This document shows positions 47,479 through 58,176 of a stretch of 64,000 nt of DNA, one piece after another. Numbering within the stretch: position 1 is the stretch's first letter; the number at the start of each line of letters is the position of its first letter. Made by a program: the position numbers and the translations under genes. Below the pieces are notes generated by a model. That model did not search any database. It worked only from the letters and a program-made list of their open reading frames with translations, and had not been told where the DNA came from. The DNA is from Adenanthera pavonina (Eukaryota; Streptophyta; Magnoliopsida; Fabales; Fabaceae), in assembly GCA_026686845.1 (NCBI GenBank), contig JAIVEN010000014.1, positions 36,974,001 to 37,038,000 of the forward strand, given 5' to 3'.

Positions 47479-49279
47479 ATGGCTGGCTTTGGAGAAAGCA
47501 TACTTCCTGAAGGGAACAACACTAATAGACCACCAGGCTTCAGTGGAGAACATTATGGGTACTGGAAGATGAGGATGCAGATTTACCTGCAATCAATTGA
47601 TCTTGATATCTGGTCAGTCATTGAGAAAGGAGATTTTGTCCCAATGACTCTAACTGAAGATGGAAGACACAAAGAGAAGCTAGAAGCAGAATGGAATGAG
47701 GAAGACAGAATGAGAGTCCTGCTAAATTTCAAAGTAAAGCATTGTTTAGTCAGTGCCCTAAACCAGGACGAATTCTACAGAGTCTCACAATGCTCCACTG
47801 TAAAAGGGATGTGGGACACTCTACAGATTGCACATGAAGGAACAACTGGGGTCAGATAGAACAGACTAAACACATGCATTGGAGAGTATGAAAGCTTCAG
47901 AATGACTGAAGGAGAAACAGTAAAGGAGCTGCAAAAGAGATTCACCCTCATTGTGAATCAACTGAAGAGCCTGGGAAAGGAGTACACTTAATCTGAAAAA
48001 GTAAGAAAGATACTCAGAGCTCTCCCTCTGGAATGGCAGCCCAAGGTGACAGCAATAGAGGAAGCCAGAGGAGAATCAATGGCCTCTGTCACAGCTCTTT
48101 TTGGCAGCCTTGAGGAGTATGAAGGAAAAATGAAAGCTCTCAAAGAAGCTGGACAGGACAGAAAGAAGAAAGGCCTTGCCCTTAAAACTGCTGAAGAAAA
48201 GGAAGAAGAATCTGACGAAGGAGATGAACTGGATGAAGAAACTCTGGCTATAATGGTCAGAAAATTCGGAAGATTCTACAGCAAGAAGAAAAACAAGAGA
48301 TTCTTCAAGAAGGGAGCAGCTGGTGAAAGCAAGAAAGAGGCAAAAGAGCCTGTGACTTGCTATGAATGCAAGAAGTAAGGACACATCAAATGAGATTGTC
48401 CTCAATTCCTCAAAAAACAAGAAAAAGATAAGAGAGTTGCTTATAAAGGGAAGAAGAAGAAAGCCTATATCTCATCAATATGGGGTAACAGCTCAGATGA
48501 GGAGGAAGAGGATGAGGATGAGATTGCCAACATCTGCCTGATGGCACTTGCTTCTGAAGAAGCCGAACCCTCATGCAGTAGTGATCAGGAAGAAGACGTA
48601 TATGAATCTGAACCTTCCCATTCTGAGTTACTTGATGCATTTTCATGAGCTTCATGATGAGTTTATTAAAGTTACTAAAGAACTAAAACTAGCAAGGAGA
48701 AAGATTAATAAACTGGAATCTCAAAGCAACCTTTCTGAAATTACCTTTCCACCTACTGCTAAATCTGTTTGATGTACTTCATGCATTGAACTAAAGCAAA
48801 CTAATGATTACTTAGTAAAAAGCATGTCTAGGCTCACTAGAGGTAAAGATATGTTGTTTGCCTTGATAGGAATCCAAAGAATATCACAAGAAAAAGCTGG
48901 TATTGGCTATGATCCATGTGCTGTCAAGGAAAAGATTAGGAAGAAAAACCAGAATGCATACATGAGATATTTTGTGCATGCTGAGAGCAATAGAAAGAAA
49001 GATCACATGTCATCTTGCATTGAAACATATAATCAACCAAAGCATGCAAGACAAAAGTATTATCTACATTGTTTTCTTCCTGCTTCTCAATCTAGCAGTC
49101 CCTTAACTACCTGTCATTTCTGTAACAAAAAGGGACATATTTCTAGTTCTTGTGCTTTGAAGAAAAATGGACTCAGCAGGAAAGTTGAATGGGTTCCCAA
49201 AGTTGCATTTGCATCTAGGGAAAAATCTACTAACCGAAAAGGACCCAAGCAAATTTTGGTACCTAAAAGGAAAACATAA
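47479..49279 (+). pseudogene. Sirevirus gag
   Basis: Nucleocapsid precursor. The start is ATG at 47479 (MAGFGES), 55 bp after the LTR. The UBN2-like N-terminal domain is recognisable (PGFSGEHYGYWKMRMQIYL). A long acidic/basic linker follows, then a first CCHC knuckle at about 48358-48405 (CYECKK, GHIK, DC) that itself contains two stops, then a coiled-coil-like Lys/Glu segment (KVTKELKLARRKINKLES) and a second knuckle (CHFCNKKGHISSSC, about 49110). Stops: TAG 47857, TAA 47989, TAA 48376, TGA 48391, TGA 48770; frameshifts near 48640 and 49280. Two knuckles is typical of Sireviruses. Non-functional. Confidence 0.9.
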
Positions 49280-49287
49280 ACATTGTT

Positions 49288-49853
49288 TTGCAGGTCTGTC
49301 TCAAAGCTAAAAAGAGCAACAAATGGTATATGGACACTGCCTGCTTAAGTCACATGATTGGTGATAAGGAGAAGTTCATCACCCTTAGAGACAAGAAAGG
49401 AGGAAAGGTGACCTTTGGAGGTGATCAATATGGCAAAGTTGTTGGTATTGGAATTGTGGGCAAAAATCCAGAAACATCCATTGAAGAGGTGCTGTTTGTG
49501 ATTGGCCTCAACCACAATTTGTTGAGCATGAGTCAGACCTGTGATAAAGGAAATTGGGTGCTGTTTGACTCAAAGTTTTTCCTGGTCATCAGAAAAAGTG
49601 ATCACAAAGTAATCCTCAAAGCTCAAAGGGATGGTAACTGTTATACTATTGATCTTGATGAACTTCCTCCCTTGGATTCTGTATGTTTAATTAGTCAGGA
49701 TAATGATAGTTGGTTATGGCATAGGAGATTAGCTCATGTTAACATGAATCAATTGTCTAAACTGGTTAAAAATGAGCTAGTAATTGGCCTGCCAAAAATA
49801 TCTTTTGAAAAGGACAAAGAATGTGATGCATGCATAAGAGGGAAACAAACTAA
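49288..49853 (+). pseudogene. Sirevirus protease and GAG-pre-integrase region
   Basis: Aspartic protease that would cut the Gag-Pol polyprotein, followed by the pre-integrase zinc-binding domain. The active-site region reads NKWYMDTACLSHMIGDKEKF, where relatives have WYLDSGCSRHMTG. The catalytic Asp-Ser/Thr-Gly is therefore D-T-A, with the Gly lost. The pre-integrase HHCC-type domain is good (WLWHRRLAHVNMNQL, and CDACIRGKQTK at the end). The frame is open for 566 bp up to the MITE insertion at 49854 and continues in the same phase after it if the MITE and one TAA are removed. Confidence 0.9.
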
Positions 49854-50245
49854 GGGCCCGTTTGGTTTCCGTTTTGTAAAATTAAGTTAAGATAAATGAA
49901 GTTTGTAAAAATGAAGTTTAGATAAAGCAAGTTTGTTGGAAGTTGTTATGTTTGGATATTCTTTTTGTAAAAGTAAGTTTGACAAAAAATCTGTTTGGAT
50001 GATAAGGGTTAAAAGTACTTTTAGATGTATAATATAGAGTAAATTTATTTCTCCTTTTTCAAAACCCATGTTTTGTTAAAGGAAAAGTAACTTTTCCCCT
50101 CCTTTTCCAAAACCACAGTTTAACCCACTTTTCATTTTTCAAAAAGTCAGTTTGCAAAACGTGGGAGTTTGGCTAAACACATCTTTTAGAAAACCATGGT
50201 TGAAAACCATGGTTACGTTTACAAAACATGGAACCAAACATGCTA
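49854..50245. mobile_element. Tourist-like (PIF/Harbinger) MITE, 392 bp
   Basis: Left end GGGCCCGTTTGGTTTCC; right end, read inward, TAGCATGTTTGGTTCC; both continue to TTTTGTAAA. It is flanked by TAA at 49851-49853 and 50246-50248, the 3-bp TWA target typical of PIF/Harbinger. Its removal with one TAA restores the reading phase of pol, which confirms the boundaries. Noncoding; the short ORFs inside are chance. Confidence 0.9.
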
Positions 50246-51242
50246 TAAATCATCTTTTAAATCTAAAAATGTAGTTACCACAACTAGACCACTTGAATTG
50301 CTGCATATGAACTTAATTGGACCATCTAGGGTGAAAAGTCTCGGTGGTAATCTGTATGTGCTTGTAATTGTAGATGATTATTCTAGATTCACTTGGACAT
50401 TATTTCTCTCCTCTAAAAGTGATACCTTTGATGCATTTGTAATCTTAGCTAAGAAAGTACAAAATGAGAAAGGTATTTCTATTGTGTCTATCAGGTCAGA
50501 CCATGGAGGAGAGTTTGAAAATGCATACTTCCTGGAGTACTGCAATGAGCATGGGCTTGACCACAACTTCTCAGCTCCAAGGACCCCTTAACAGAATGGG
50601 GTAGTAGAAAGGAAGAACAGAACTATTGGAGAGATGGCCAGAGCTATGCTGAATGAGAAGGAACTCTCTCAAGTGTTTTGGGCTGATGCAGTGAATACAG
50701 CAAGCTACATTATAAACAGAGCCTACATCAGACCAATCCTTGGGAAAACTCCATTCGAGCTGTATAAGGGAAGAAAGTCAAATCTGTCCCATCTCCATGT
50801 GTTCGGATGCAAATGCTTCATTCACAACAATGGGAAAGAAAATCTGGGTAAGTTTGATGCCAAATCTGATGAAGGTATATTTCTGGGCTATTCTAGTAGG
50901 AGTAAGGCATATAGAGTTTATAATAAAAGATCAAATGTGATAGAAGAATCTGTGCATGTGGTTTTCATTGAAAATGAAACTGTTTCAAAATATGTTACCA
51001 ATGAGGATGATCTTGCTTTAAATTTTGAAAAACTGGGCATTTCTAATAAAAGTAAAACTGAACCTCCAAAGATATCTGAATCTGTTAACATAGAGGAAGA
51101 TATCCAGGAGAAAGAGTTTGATGAAGAAAATAATGAAGAAACATCTCAAGAACTCCCTAGAGCTTGGAGATATCAAAGGAATCATCTTGTTGATCAAGTC
51201 ATAGGGGATGTTCAAGAGAAAGTCAAACCAGAAAATAGTTAA
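50246..51242 (+). pseudogene. Sirevirus integrase
   Basis: DDE integrase that would insert the cDNA. The core begins at about 50280 (PLELLHMNLIGP; the first catalytic Asp of the family's LLHMDLFGP is Asn here). The second catalytic residue is present in IRSDHGGEFEN and the third in QNGVVERKNRT. A TAA at 50589-50591 sits between the second and third, where a Gln or Pro-Gln junction would be expected (CAA to TAA fits). The C-terminal part (VFGCKCFIHN, GIFLGYSSRSKAYRVYNKRS) is well kept. The frame closes at 51242 and the RT follows in another frame. Confidence 0.92.
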
Positions 51243-51277
51243 GGGACAAAATGCTAAACTGTGCTTTCATTTCATAA

Positions 51278-51931
51278 ATGGAACCCAAATGCGCTGAAGA
51301 AGCCTTAACTGATGATTACTGGATTTTAGCTATGCAAGATGAACTAAATCAGTTTGAAAGGAATCAAGTTTGGGATTTAGTGCCTAGGCCCAAAAATCAT
51401 CCTGTCATTGGTACCAAATGGGTTTTCAGAAATAAACTTGATAAATCTGGAACAATAATCAGAAATAAAGCTAGACTGGTTGCTAAAGGATACAATCAAG
51501 AAGAGGGAATTGATTTTGAAGAAACCTTTGCTCCAGTAGCTAGATTAGAAGCAATTAGAATTCTATTAGCATATGCATGCATGAAAAATATTTTGTTATA
51601 TCAAATGGATGTAAAGAGTGCTTTTCTGAATGGATATATCATGGAAGAGGTTTATGTAGATCAACCTCCAGGTTTTGAGGACTCTACAAAACCAAATCAT
51701 GTTTATAAACTAAAGAAAGCCCTCTATGGTTTAAAACAAGCACCAAGAGCATGGTATGAGAGATTGAGTAATTTCTTAACTGACAAGGGGTTTAATAGAG
51801 GCAAAGTAGATACAACCCTATTTACTAAGAAAAAAAATAAAGATTTACTAATTGTTCAAATCTATGTTGATGATATTATTTTCGGTGCTACTAATGAAGC
51901 TCTTTGCAAGAAATTCTCTGAGTTAATGTAG
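51278..51931 (+). pseudogene. Sirevirus reverse transcriptase (RVT_2)
   Basis: Copia-type reverse transcriptase. Motifs in order: VIGTKWVFRNKLDKSG, RLVAKGYNQEEGIDFEETFA, QMDVKSAFLNG (catalytic Asp), LKKALYGLKQAPRAWYE, and YVDDIIFG with both Asp of the active site. The domain is intact up to TAG at 51929-51931 (CAG to TAG likely). The frame differs from integrase by one shift between about 51240 and 51278. Conservation here is the best in the element. Confidence 0.95.
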
Positions 51932-51943
51932 GGAGGATTCGAG

Positions 51944-52813
51944 ATGTCCATGATGGGTGAACTCAACTTCTTCCTTGGACTGAAAATTAGACAGCTTGAT
52001 GATGGTATCTTTCTCAGTCAATCCAAGTATCTAAAGGAGCTGCTAAAGAAGTTTGGAATGGAGAATGCCAAGCCAATGGGAACACCTATGGCTAGTGCAA
52101 CCAAACGGGACATAGATGAGAATAGGAAGATGTTTGACATTACTCAGTACAGAAGAATGATTGGATCCCCGCTGTACTTAACTGCCAGTAGACCTGACAT
52201 TATGTTCAGTGTCTGTATATGTGCAAGGTTCCAATCATGCCCCAAAGAAACCCATGCAACAGCTGTGAAAAGAATTTTCAGATATCTTATTGGAACATCA
52301 CAGATGGGTCTTTGGTATCCAAAAGGCAATGGAGAAGATCTCAAAGGATACACTGATGCTGATTTTGCAGGATCCATAACTGATAGAAAAAGCACAAGTG
52401 GAACTTGTCAGTTTCTTGGAGGATCCCTGGTTTCATGGTTCAGCAAAAAGCAAAACAGTGTGGCCCTATCCACTGCAGAAGCTGAGTATGTTGCAGCTGG
52501 AAGCTGTTGTGCCCAAGTCATCTGGATGAAGCAGCAGGTTGAAGATCTTGAGGTTAAAATAAAAGAGATATCAATCATGTGTGACAACCAAAGTGCCATA
52601 AATATCACCAAGAATCCTGTCATGCATTCAAGGACGAAACATATTGAAGTTAGGCACCACTTCATAAGGGATCACGTTCTGAAAGGAGAAGTTAAGCTGG
52701 AGTACATCCCAACAGAGGATCAAGTTGCTGATATACTCACAAAGCCTCTATCAGAAGACAAACATTGCAAAATTAGGAGAGAATTGGGTATGGTAAATCC
52801 CAATGAACTGTAA
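51944..52813 (+). pseudogene. Sirevirus RT C-terminus and RNase H
   Basis: Same frame as the RT piece and separated from it only by the TAG at 51929. RT connection (MGELNFFLGLKIRQ), then RNase H with all expected acidic residues: YTDADFAGS, LSTAEAEYVA, CDNQSAI, and the RTKHIEVRHHFIRD and DILTKPL blocks. It ends at TAA 52811-52813. RNase H would remove the RNA strand during cDNA synthesis. Confidence 0.93.
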
Positions 52814-53794
52814 GTTATTCTCGTGCAATCTTGTTTTCAAAGGTTAATTCTAACTTTAGCATCGGAGTATGTTTAATTTAAGTTGCAGGTGCTCCGCACA
52901 AGATTCAATAGCAATAAACTTGAAGATTGGAGCACATTAGAATGGAACAACTAGAAAATGCAGTAAATGATAAAAATCCTAAGTTCTGAATCAATTCTGT
53001 AAGTTTTAAAGATGATATTCGTATTTTAAAACGTGTGTTAGATGTATTTTGCTTCACAAACTGTGTTTTTGAACTGGTCAACGTGGTCAACATTCGAATT
53101 TTAGTTGAGCAACAGACGAACTTTGACCTGTTACGCTTGGGAACAGTTCTTGGTGATGCCTCGAAATTCGTCTGTTGAATCTTGGAAGTTCAAATTTTCA
53201 AAAACAAAAATTTCAAAGTTATGGTTGTCCATCACTGTTATACGAATTATCACTTCTTAACATACGAATGTTGGACAACTTTCACAAAATTATGAAATTC
53301 GAATTTCTGACTCAAAATTCGTCTGTTGAAACATGCTCCTCAATGTTGAATCTTTGAAAGATGAAGTTTTGTATGCTTAATTCGTCTATTGCTTGATGGT
53401 TTGTTGGCTGCTTGGTATTTGCCTTTGAAAATTCGAACTTTGTTAAAGCAAAGTTCGTCTGTTGATCTTGTTGTATTTTATCCAAGCCTCTGTCAGATGA
53501 ACTTTCAGACAAAAATTTGTCTGTCAGTAAGCTTTGCTGAACGGTTTAAGTTGTAACTGCCCGAAGTTTGAATTTTGACATTTCAAAATTCGTCTGTCAG
53601 ACGGTTACTTACGTTAAACCCGACGGTTTTCCAAAGAACAGACGCCACCCTATTCTTAACTTCTTTGAGTCTGTTCTGATCCTCTCATCAATTCTCTTAA
53701 ATCCTACCTAAAAACTGTCATTTCCCACTGATTAAACTTTCTTTCACATCCTATAAACCAATTCTAAGCCTCATTCAGCATCATTCATCGAAAA
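52814..53794 (+). repeat. pol-env spacer with LTR-like palindrome motifs
   Basis: No ORF. From about 53088 to 53610 it is filled with the same words as the LTR array: ATTCGAATTTT (53093), CAGACGAACTTTG (53113), AAATTCGTCTGTTG (53163 and 53324), AAATTCGAATTTC (53294), AAAGTTCGTCTGTTG (53450) and AAATTCGTCTGTCAGACG (53586). The sequence between the words is not an LTR copy, so this is not a simple nested LTR. Confidence 0.75.
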
Positions 53795-56016
53795 ATGGCG
53801 AGAGTCAAGAATCCTGGTGCAGGGAAAGCTGGAGCTAGGCCAAAGAGGGCAGTGAAATCTCAATATGCTACAAAGGAAGGAGAAAAATCTAAGAGAAAAG
53901 CTGAACCCAGCAAGGCAACACCTTCCAAACGCCAAAAATCAACATCCAAAGCAGATTCACAGAAAGCTGGACCCTCCTCACAGAAAACTGCAGAACCTTC
54001 GGTCCCTATTCCTGTTGATGCTGCTGTTGCTTCCTCCGCTTCCTTTAGTACAGAATCTGGAGAGTACCAACTAACTATACTGCCACTCTGGAGCACTCCT
54101 CAGATTCAAGAAGAATATTCAACCAAGTTTGCCAGCAAAAAGGTAATCAAGCCTCACTGTGTAAACATGGAAGAATTTTTGATATCTAACAACTTTAATG
54201 CTGGAATATGGTTGTTAAGATACAAGAATCTGTTGGAAATTGTGGAGAGGTATGACGATGAGGTAGTAAAGACATGGTATGCCTCTCTTCAATACAATAA
54301 CAAGAAGATAAAATGGGAGGTCAACTTGAGATCAAGAACCATTAGGCTTGCTGATGAAACATTCAACGAAGTGCTGGAAATTCCAAGACAAGATGGGCTC
54401 AAAATTGACATCACTGCCTCTAGGTACATGGATGAGGCAGATACTGCTGATGAAGAAGGTGAGCCCTTTCTGCACTACAAGGAGAGCACTATTCTAAGGA
54501 CATTATTCAGAAGAAGGGAAAATTGGCCATCCATAAACGTATTGAAGCCTACAGACCTCAGTGTTCAAGTGAGGATCCTGCACTACATAGTGTCCAGGAT
54601 CATATTCAACAAAGGAGGCAGCTTTAATCTGATAACCAGGGCAGAGGCACATGTCATGGCTGCAATCATGCGTAGGACACTGATTAATATGGGACATATC
54701 ATTCTCCAACGCATGATCAAGGCAAGAGATCAGAGGAAGGACTCCACACTCCCCTATGCAGCAATTATTTCAAGAATCCTGCAGTATGCTAGGATTCAAC
54801 ACATTTAAAAGGGGAAAGGGAAACTCACAGAGGCATTCAAAGAAGAGGAACTGCAGAGGATGGACATTGAAGGAGATGAAGGAAGATGGGTTGGAAAGGG
54901 AGCAGGGAAATCTGAAGATTTGTTCTTTATTGCTGATGCCTCCCTACAGCAAGAAGGCACCTCTGAGGCTCTTAGCAGATCTGTACCTCAGCCTTCTTAG
55001 CCAATCCCATCTCCATCCAAGCCCACTCATATTCCTTCCACTCCCTCCTCACGGGCCAAGCCAACCAAGATCACTGAGTTGTATGACAGTTTGTCTACAC
55101 TCATTCTCAGTATCCGAGATGAGAAAAATGCCAAATTTGCTCAACTGCAAGATCAGATCCATCAGTTGGCTATGAACATAAAGGTGGTGGCTGATGCTTT
55201 TGAAGAGATCAGATGTGCAATCCCTACCACATCAGCTCCACCTCAGCCTGGTGTCCCTGAGCCTACTCTGTCTCCTAGTCCTGAGCCATCTAGTCCCTTT
55301 GAGATGGCATCTCCTATTCCTGGTGTTGAAGCACAGGAAACTGAACCAACTAGCGCAGAAAGCACTCCAAAGGCCTCTAGCAATGAGACAAGTTCTGGTC
55401 CTCCTTTGGACTATGGCATAGAGGAAGAGGGTCTTCAGGAATCAAGCCCTCATGAGCCTACTGACGCAGAAGCTCAGGATTTTATCCTGTCTACTCAAGA
55501 GATTGAGCAAGTTGAGCAGCTAGTAGCAGCCATCTCTGCTTCACCATTTCTGCAGTCTGCCCTCAAGAGGAAAGGAGTATTGTGCCTATTGTTGATTTTG
55601 AAGCTATTGCTCACAATGCTCTACTGCAAGCTCAAAGGAGAAGGCTTGAAGAAATGTTTCCTCCTGCTGAACCAGCTCCTCCCTCTCTTGCTGCTTATGG
55701 GCTTTCAGAGGAACAGAGAGCTCAGTTAGCTCTTTCCAGGCAGGAAATGCAAGAGCTGCTTGAGATCTCTGATGATGAAGAAGCAAGTCCTGAGCCTGCG
55801 GAGCCTCCTGCACCAGTCCAGTCAGAAATTTCTTTTGGTCCTGTGCCATTTCGAGCTATTCTTGTCTCTCAAATCCCTCCTCCTGCTGATTTTGTTGGCC
55901 TTCCTGATGAAGCCAAAAAGGGGGAGAAGACTGAGCAAACTGGAAAGTCTGCTGCTGCTGAGCAATCTGGGAAAGGGAAGACGTACAGCAAGAAGACCAA
56001 GCCCAAGAAGAAATAA
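53795..56016 (+). pseudogene. Sirevirus env-like ORF
   Basis: Third frame of the element, starting at ATG 53795. The N-terminus is strongly basic (Lys/Arg/Pro/Ser-rich, first about 60 codons), then a globular segment of about 240 codons, then a Pro/Ser/Glu-rich low-complexity region, and a Lys-rich C-terminus at 56016. Disruptions: TAA at 54806-54808 and TAG near 54998 in the same frame, and a frameshift near 55575 after which the last 145 codons read in another frame. No clear signal peptide or strong transmembrane helix is visible in the first segment. The name env-like rests on position in the element; role unknown. Inactive. Confidence 0.8.
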
Positions 56017-56254
56017 TTGAAGACTTGTTTAAATCTTAGGCTTGAGTCCTTTTGTAGTGCCTTGTGCTTCTGTTTCAATTTGAATGTTTGCATTTTGTAT
56101 TTTGTATTAAGAACTTTGATTAATTTTATCTCTGTAAAGCTTAAGTATTGAAATGAATGAATTTCTTGGTCGCAATTATTTGTGCATATTACTCTTTGAA
56201 TATCTTCACTTGATCTGCTGTATATGATATCTTTTGAAATATAATGCATATGTA

Positions 56255-56332
56255 GAGGGGGAGCTTGTAAAAGTAAACCCAAGTACTAATCAAATTTGTA
56301 AGTTGTTTTGTCATCATAAAAAATGGGGAGAA
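56255..56332 (+). promoter_or_regulatory. duplicated polypurine tracts
   Basis: GAGGGGGAGCTTG at about 56256 and AAAAAATGGGGAGAA at about 56318-56332, the latter abutting the 3' LTR. The spacing is about 60 bp. Same arrangement as at 8753-8828. Confidence 0.8.
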
Positions 56333-58176
56333 TGTTGAATCAAGAGTTTTGATGATTCCAAACCAGCATGTAAGAGCTTGGATTGAAGATATCAAAGGAG
56401 CTCAAAGTGTTTCAAGTGAAGGATTTCTAAGTAATTGCTGCTAGATCTACTGTAGGATCTTTAGCTTTAGTTATGAATGGGTAAAATCTTTTAATTTGAG
56501 GAAAAGATGTTTTTAAACCTTGATTTTATGTTAAATCTTGACTTATTTGAAAGATACCCACATACAGACGAAGTTTGAAAGTTTAAACTGAACTGGCATG
56601 TTGGAAATTCGAACTTTGCCTTAGAAAATTCGAATTTCAGGCTAAAACCGAACAAGTCTGAAGAGATGTCTCTCTGTCAGATGATTTTTCTTCTCCAAAA
56701 TTCGAATTTTCATCTAAGTCTGAAAGAAGCCTTTTAGTGACAGACAAACTTCATATCTTCAAAATTCGAATTTCAGATAAAATACAGTTTAAGAAAACTA
56801 AAGAAATTCATCTGAAATAATCTGGAATCAAGATGAAATTAAGTTTCAAAAAATACTATCTGACAGACGAACTTTGGCTTTCCAACATTCAAATTTTCAT
56901 ATAAGTCTGAAAGAAGCTTCTTTGAAACAGACGAACTTTGAGTCTTCAAAATTTGAATTTCAGACAAAACACAACTTATGAAAATAGAAGAAATTCGTCT
57001 GAAATAATGTTAAAGTTCATCTGAGATCAAGAATAATTTAAGTTTCAAAACTGCTTTCTGTCAGATGAACTTTGAACATTAAAATTCAAATTTCAGTAGC
57101 TAAGGTTGTGAGTCTGTTGGAATGAAATGTTGACATACGAATGACAAAGTTTTGTAACTTCGAATGTTGAAGTTAATCTGAAAAGAATCTCTCTGACAGA
57201 CGAACTTCACTCCTTCAAAATTCGAATTTCGAAGAAAGTGAACTATTGTGCCTCCTTGAACGTTCTACAGACAGACTAATTTTGGGGTTCCAAAATTCGA
57301 ATTTCGAAGGCACTGTAGAAAATTGAAAATACTATTCACACTTAACCGAAAAACTTTCTTCTTGAAAATTCGTATGTCACATTGTGAAAATATTTTGTAA
57401 GCTTCAAAATTCAAATTTCACTTCACGAACAGACGAACTTCGTGCTGTAACGTTGGAAGCTTTAACCTTCGGTTCCTTCAAAATTCGTCTGTTGACCAAC
57501 CAAAATTCGAATTTCAGTATGTCAGAAACATTAAATGCGGTTGATAAATGGATAGTTTTTCAGAGTAACCGTTGGATAACTTCCCCAACAGATAGATTTA
57601 GTCTATAACGGAGAGTTAAGGCCAAAATCTATAAATACATCATTTGAAGTTGTAGGTAACGAATCAAACTTGAATATACCGAATTTCTGCCAAATCTTCT
57701 TCTCAAAAGCTTTTAACCTCTCAACTTCAATATCTGTACTTTAACCTTCATATCTACTCTATTCAAGAGAGTTATATCTTTGTAAACAATCTACTCTTCA
57801 TCTGGAAGATAGATTTACTTGTGAGGGGAAATCACAAGGGGATTGGGAAACACATTGTAGAAGTGCTTAGAGAGATTGGGAAAGCTCCAGAAACAGAGCA
57901 TACTTGTTGTACTGTGGCATTAGCAAGAAGCCCGTTGAATTCTTGCTGTATAGTGAAAAATCTCAAGAGTTGTCTTGGGGACTGGACGTAGGTCAAGTGG
58001 ATAGACCGAATCAGGATAAATTACTGAATCTTCCTCTCCTTATCTTTACTTTTCAGCTTGCTCTGTTTTATACGTTGCTTCCATTACACTGTGCTATCTT
58101 CACCCATTTCACTTTGTGCAGAAAAATTTCAAACTTTCCAATTCACCCCCCTCTTGTGAAGTCAGTCTTGCTAACA
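56333..58176 (+). repeat. Sirevirus 3' LTR (1,844 bp)
   Basis: Collinear with the 5' LTR, starting TGTTGAATCAAGAG and ending CTTGCTAACA. It contains the same palindrome array (about 56600-57520) and a TATA box at 57629-57637. Some AAATTCGAATTT sites differ between the two LTRs by C-T or G-A changes within the CpG. Confidence 0.95.

Noticed and set aside
48076..48420. 114-codon minus-strand ORF
   Set aside because: Antisense of the Lys/Glu-rich gag linker.
53795..54808. Host gene instead of env-like ORF
   Set aside because: It lies between pol and the 3' LTR inside matching target duplications, and a related tail precedes another Sirevirus LTR at 8203-8517.
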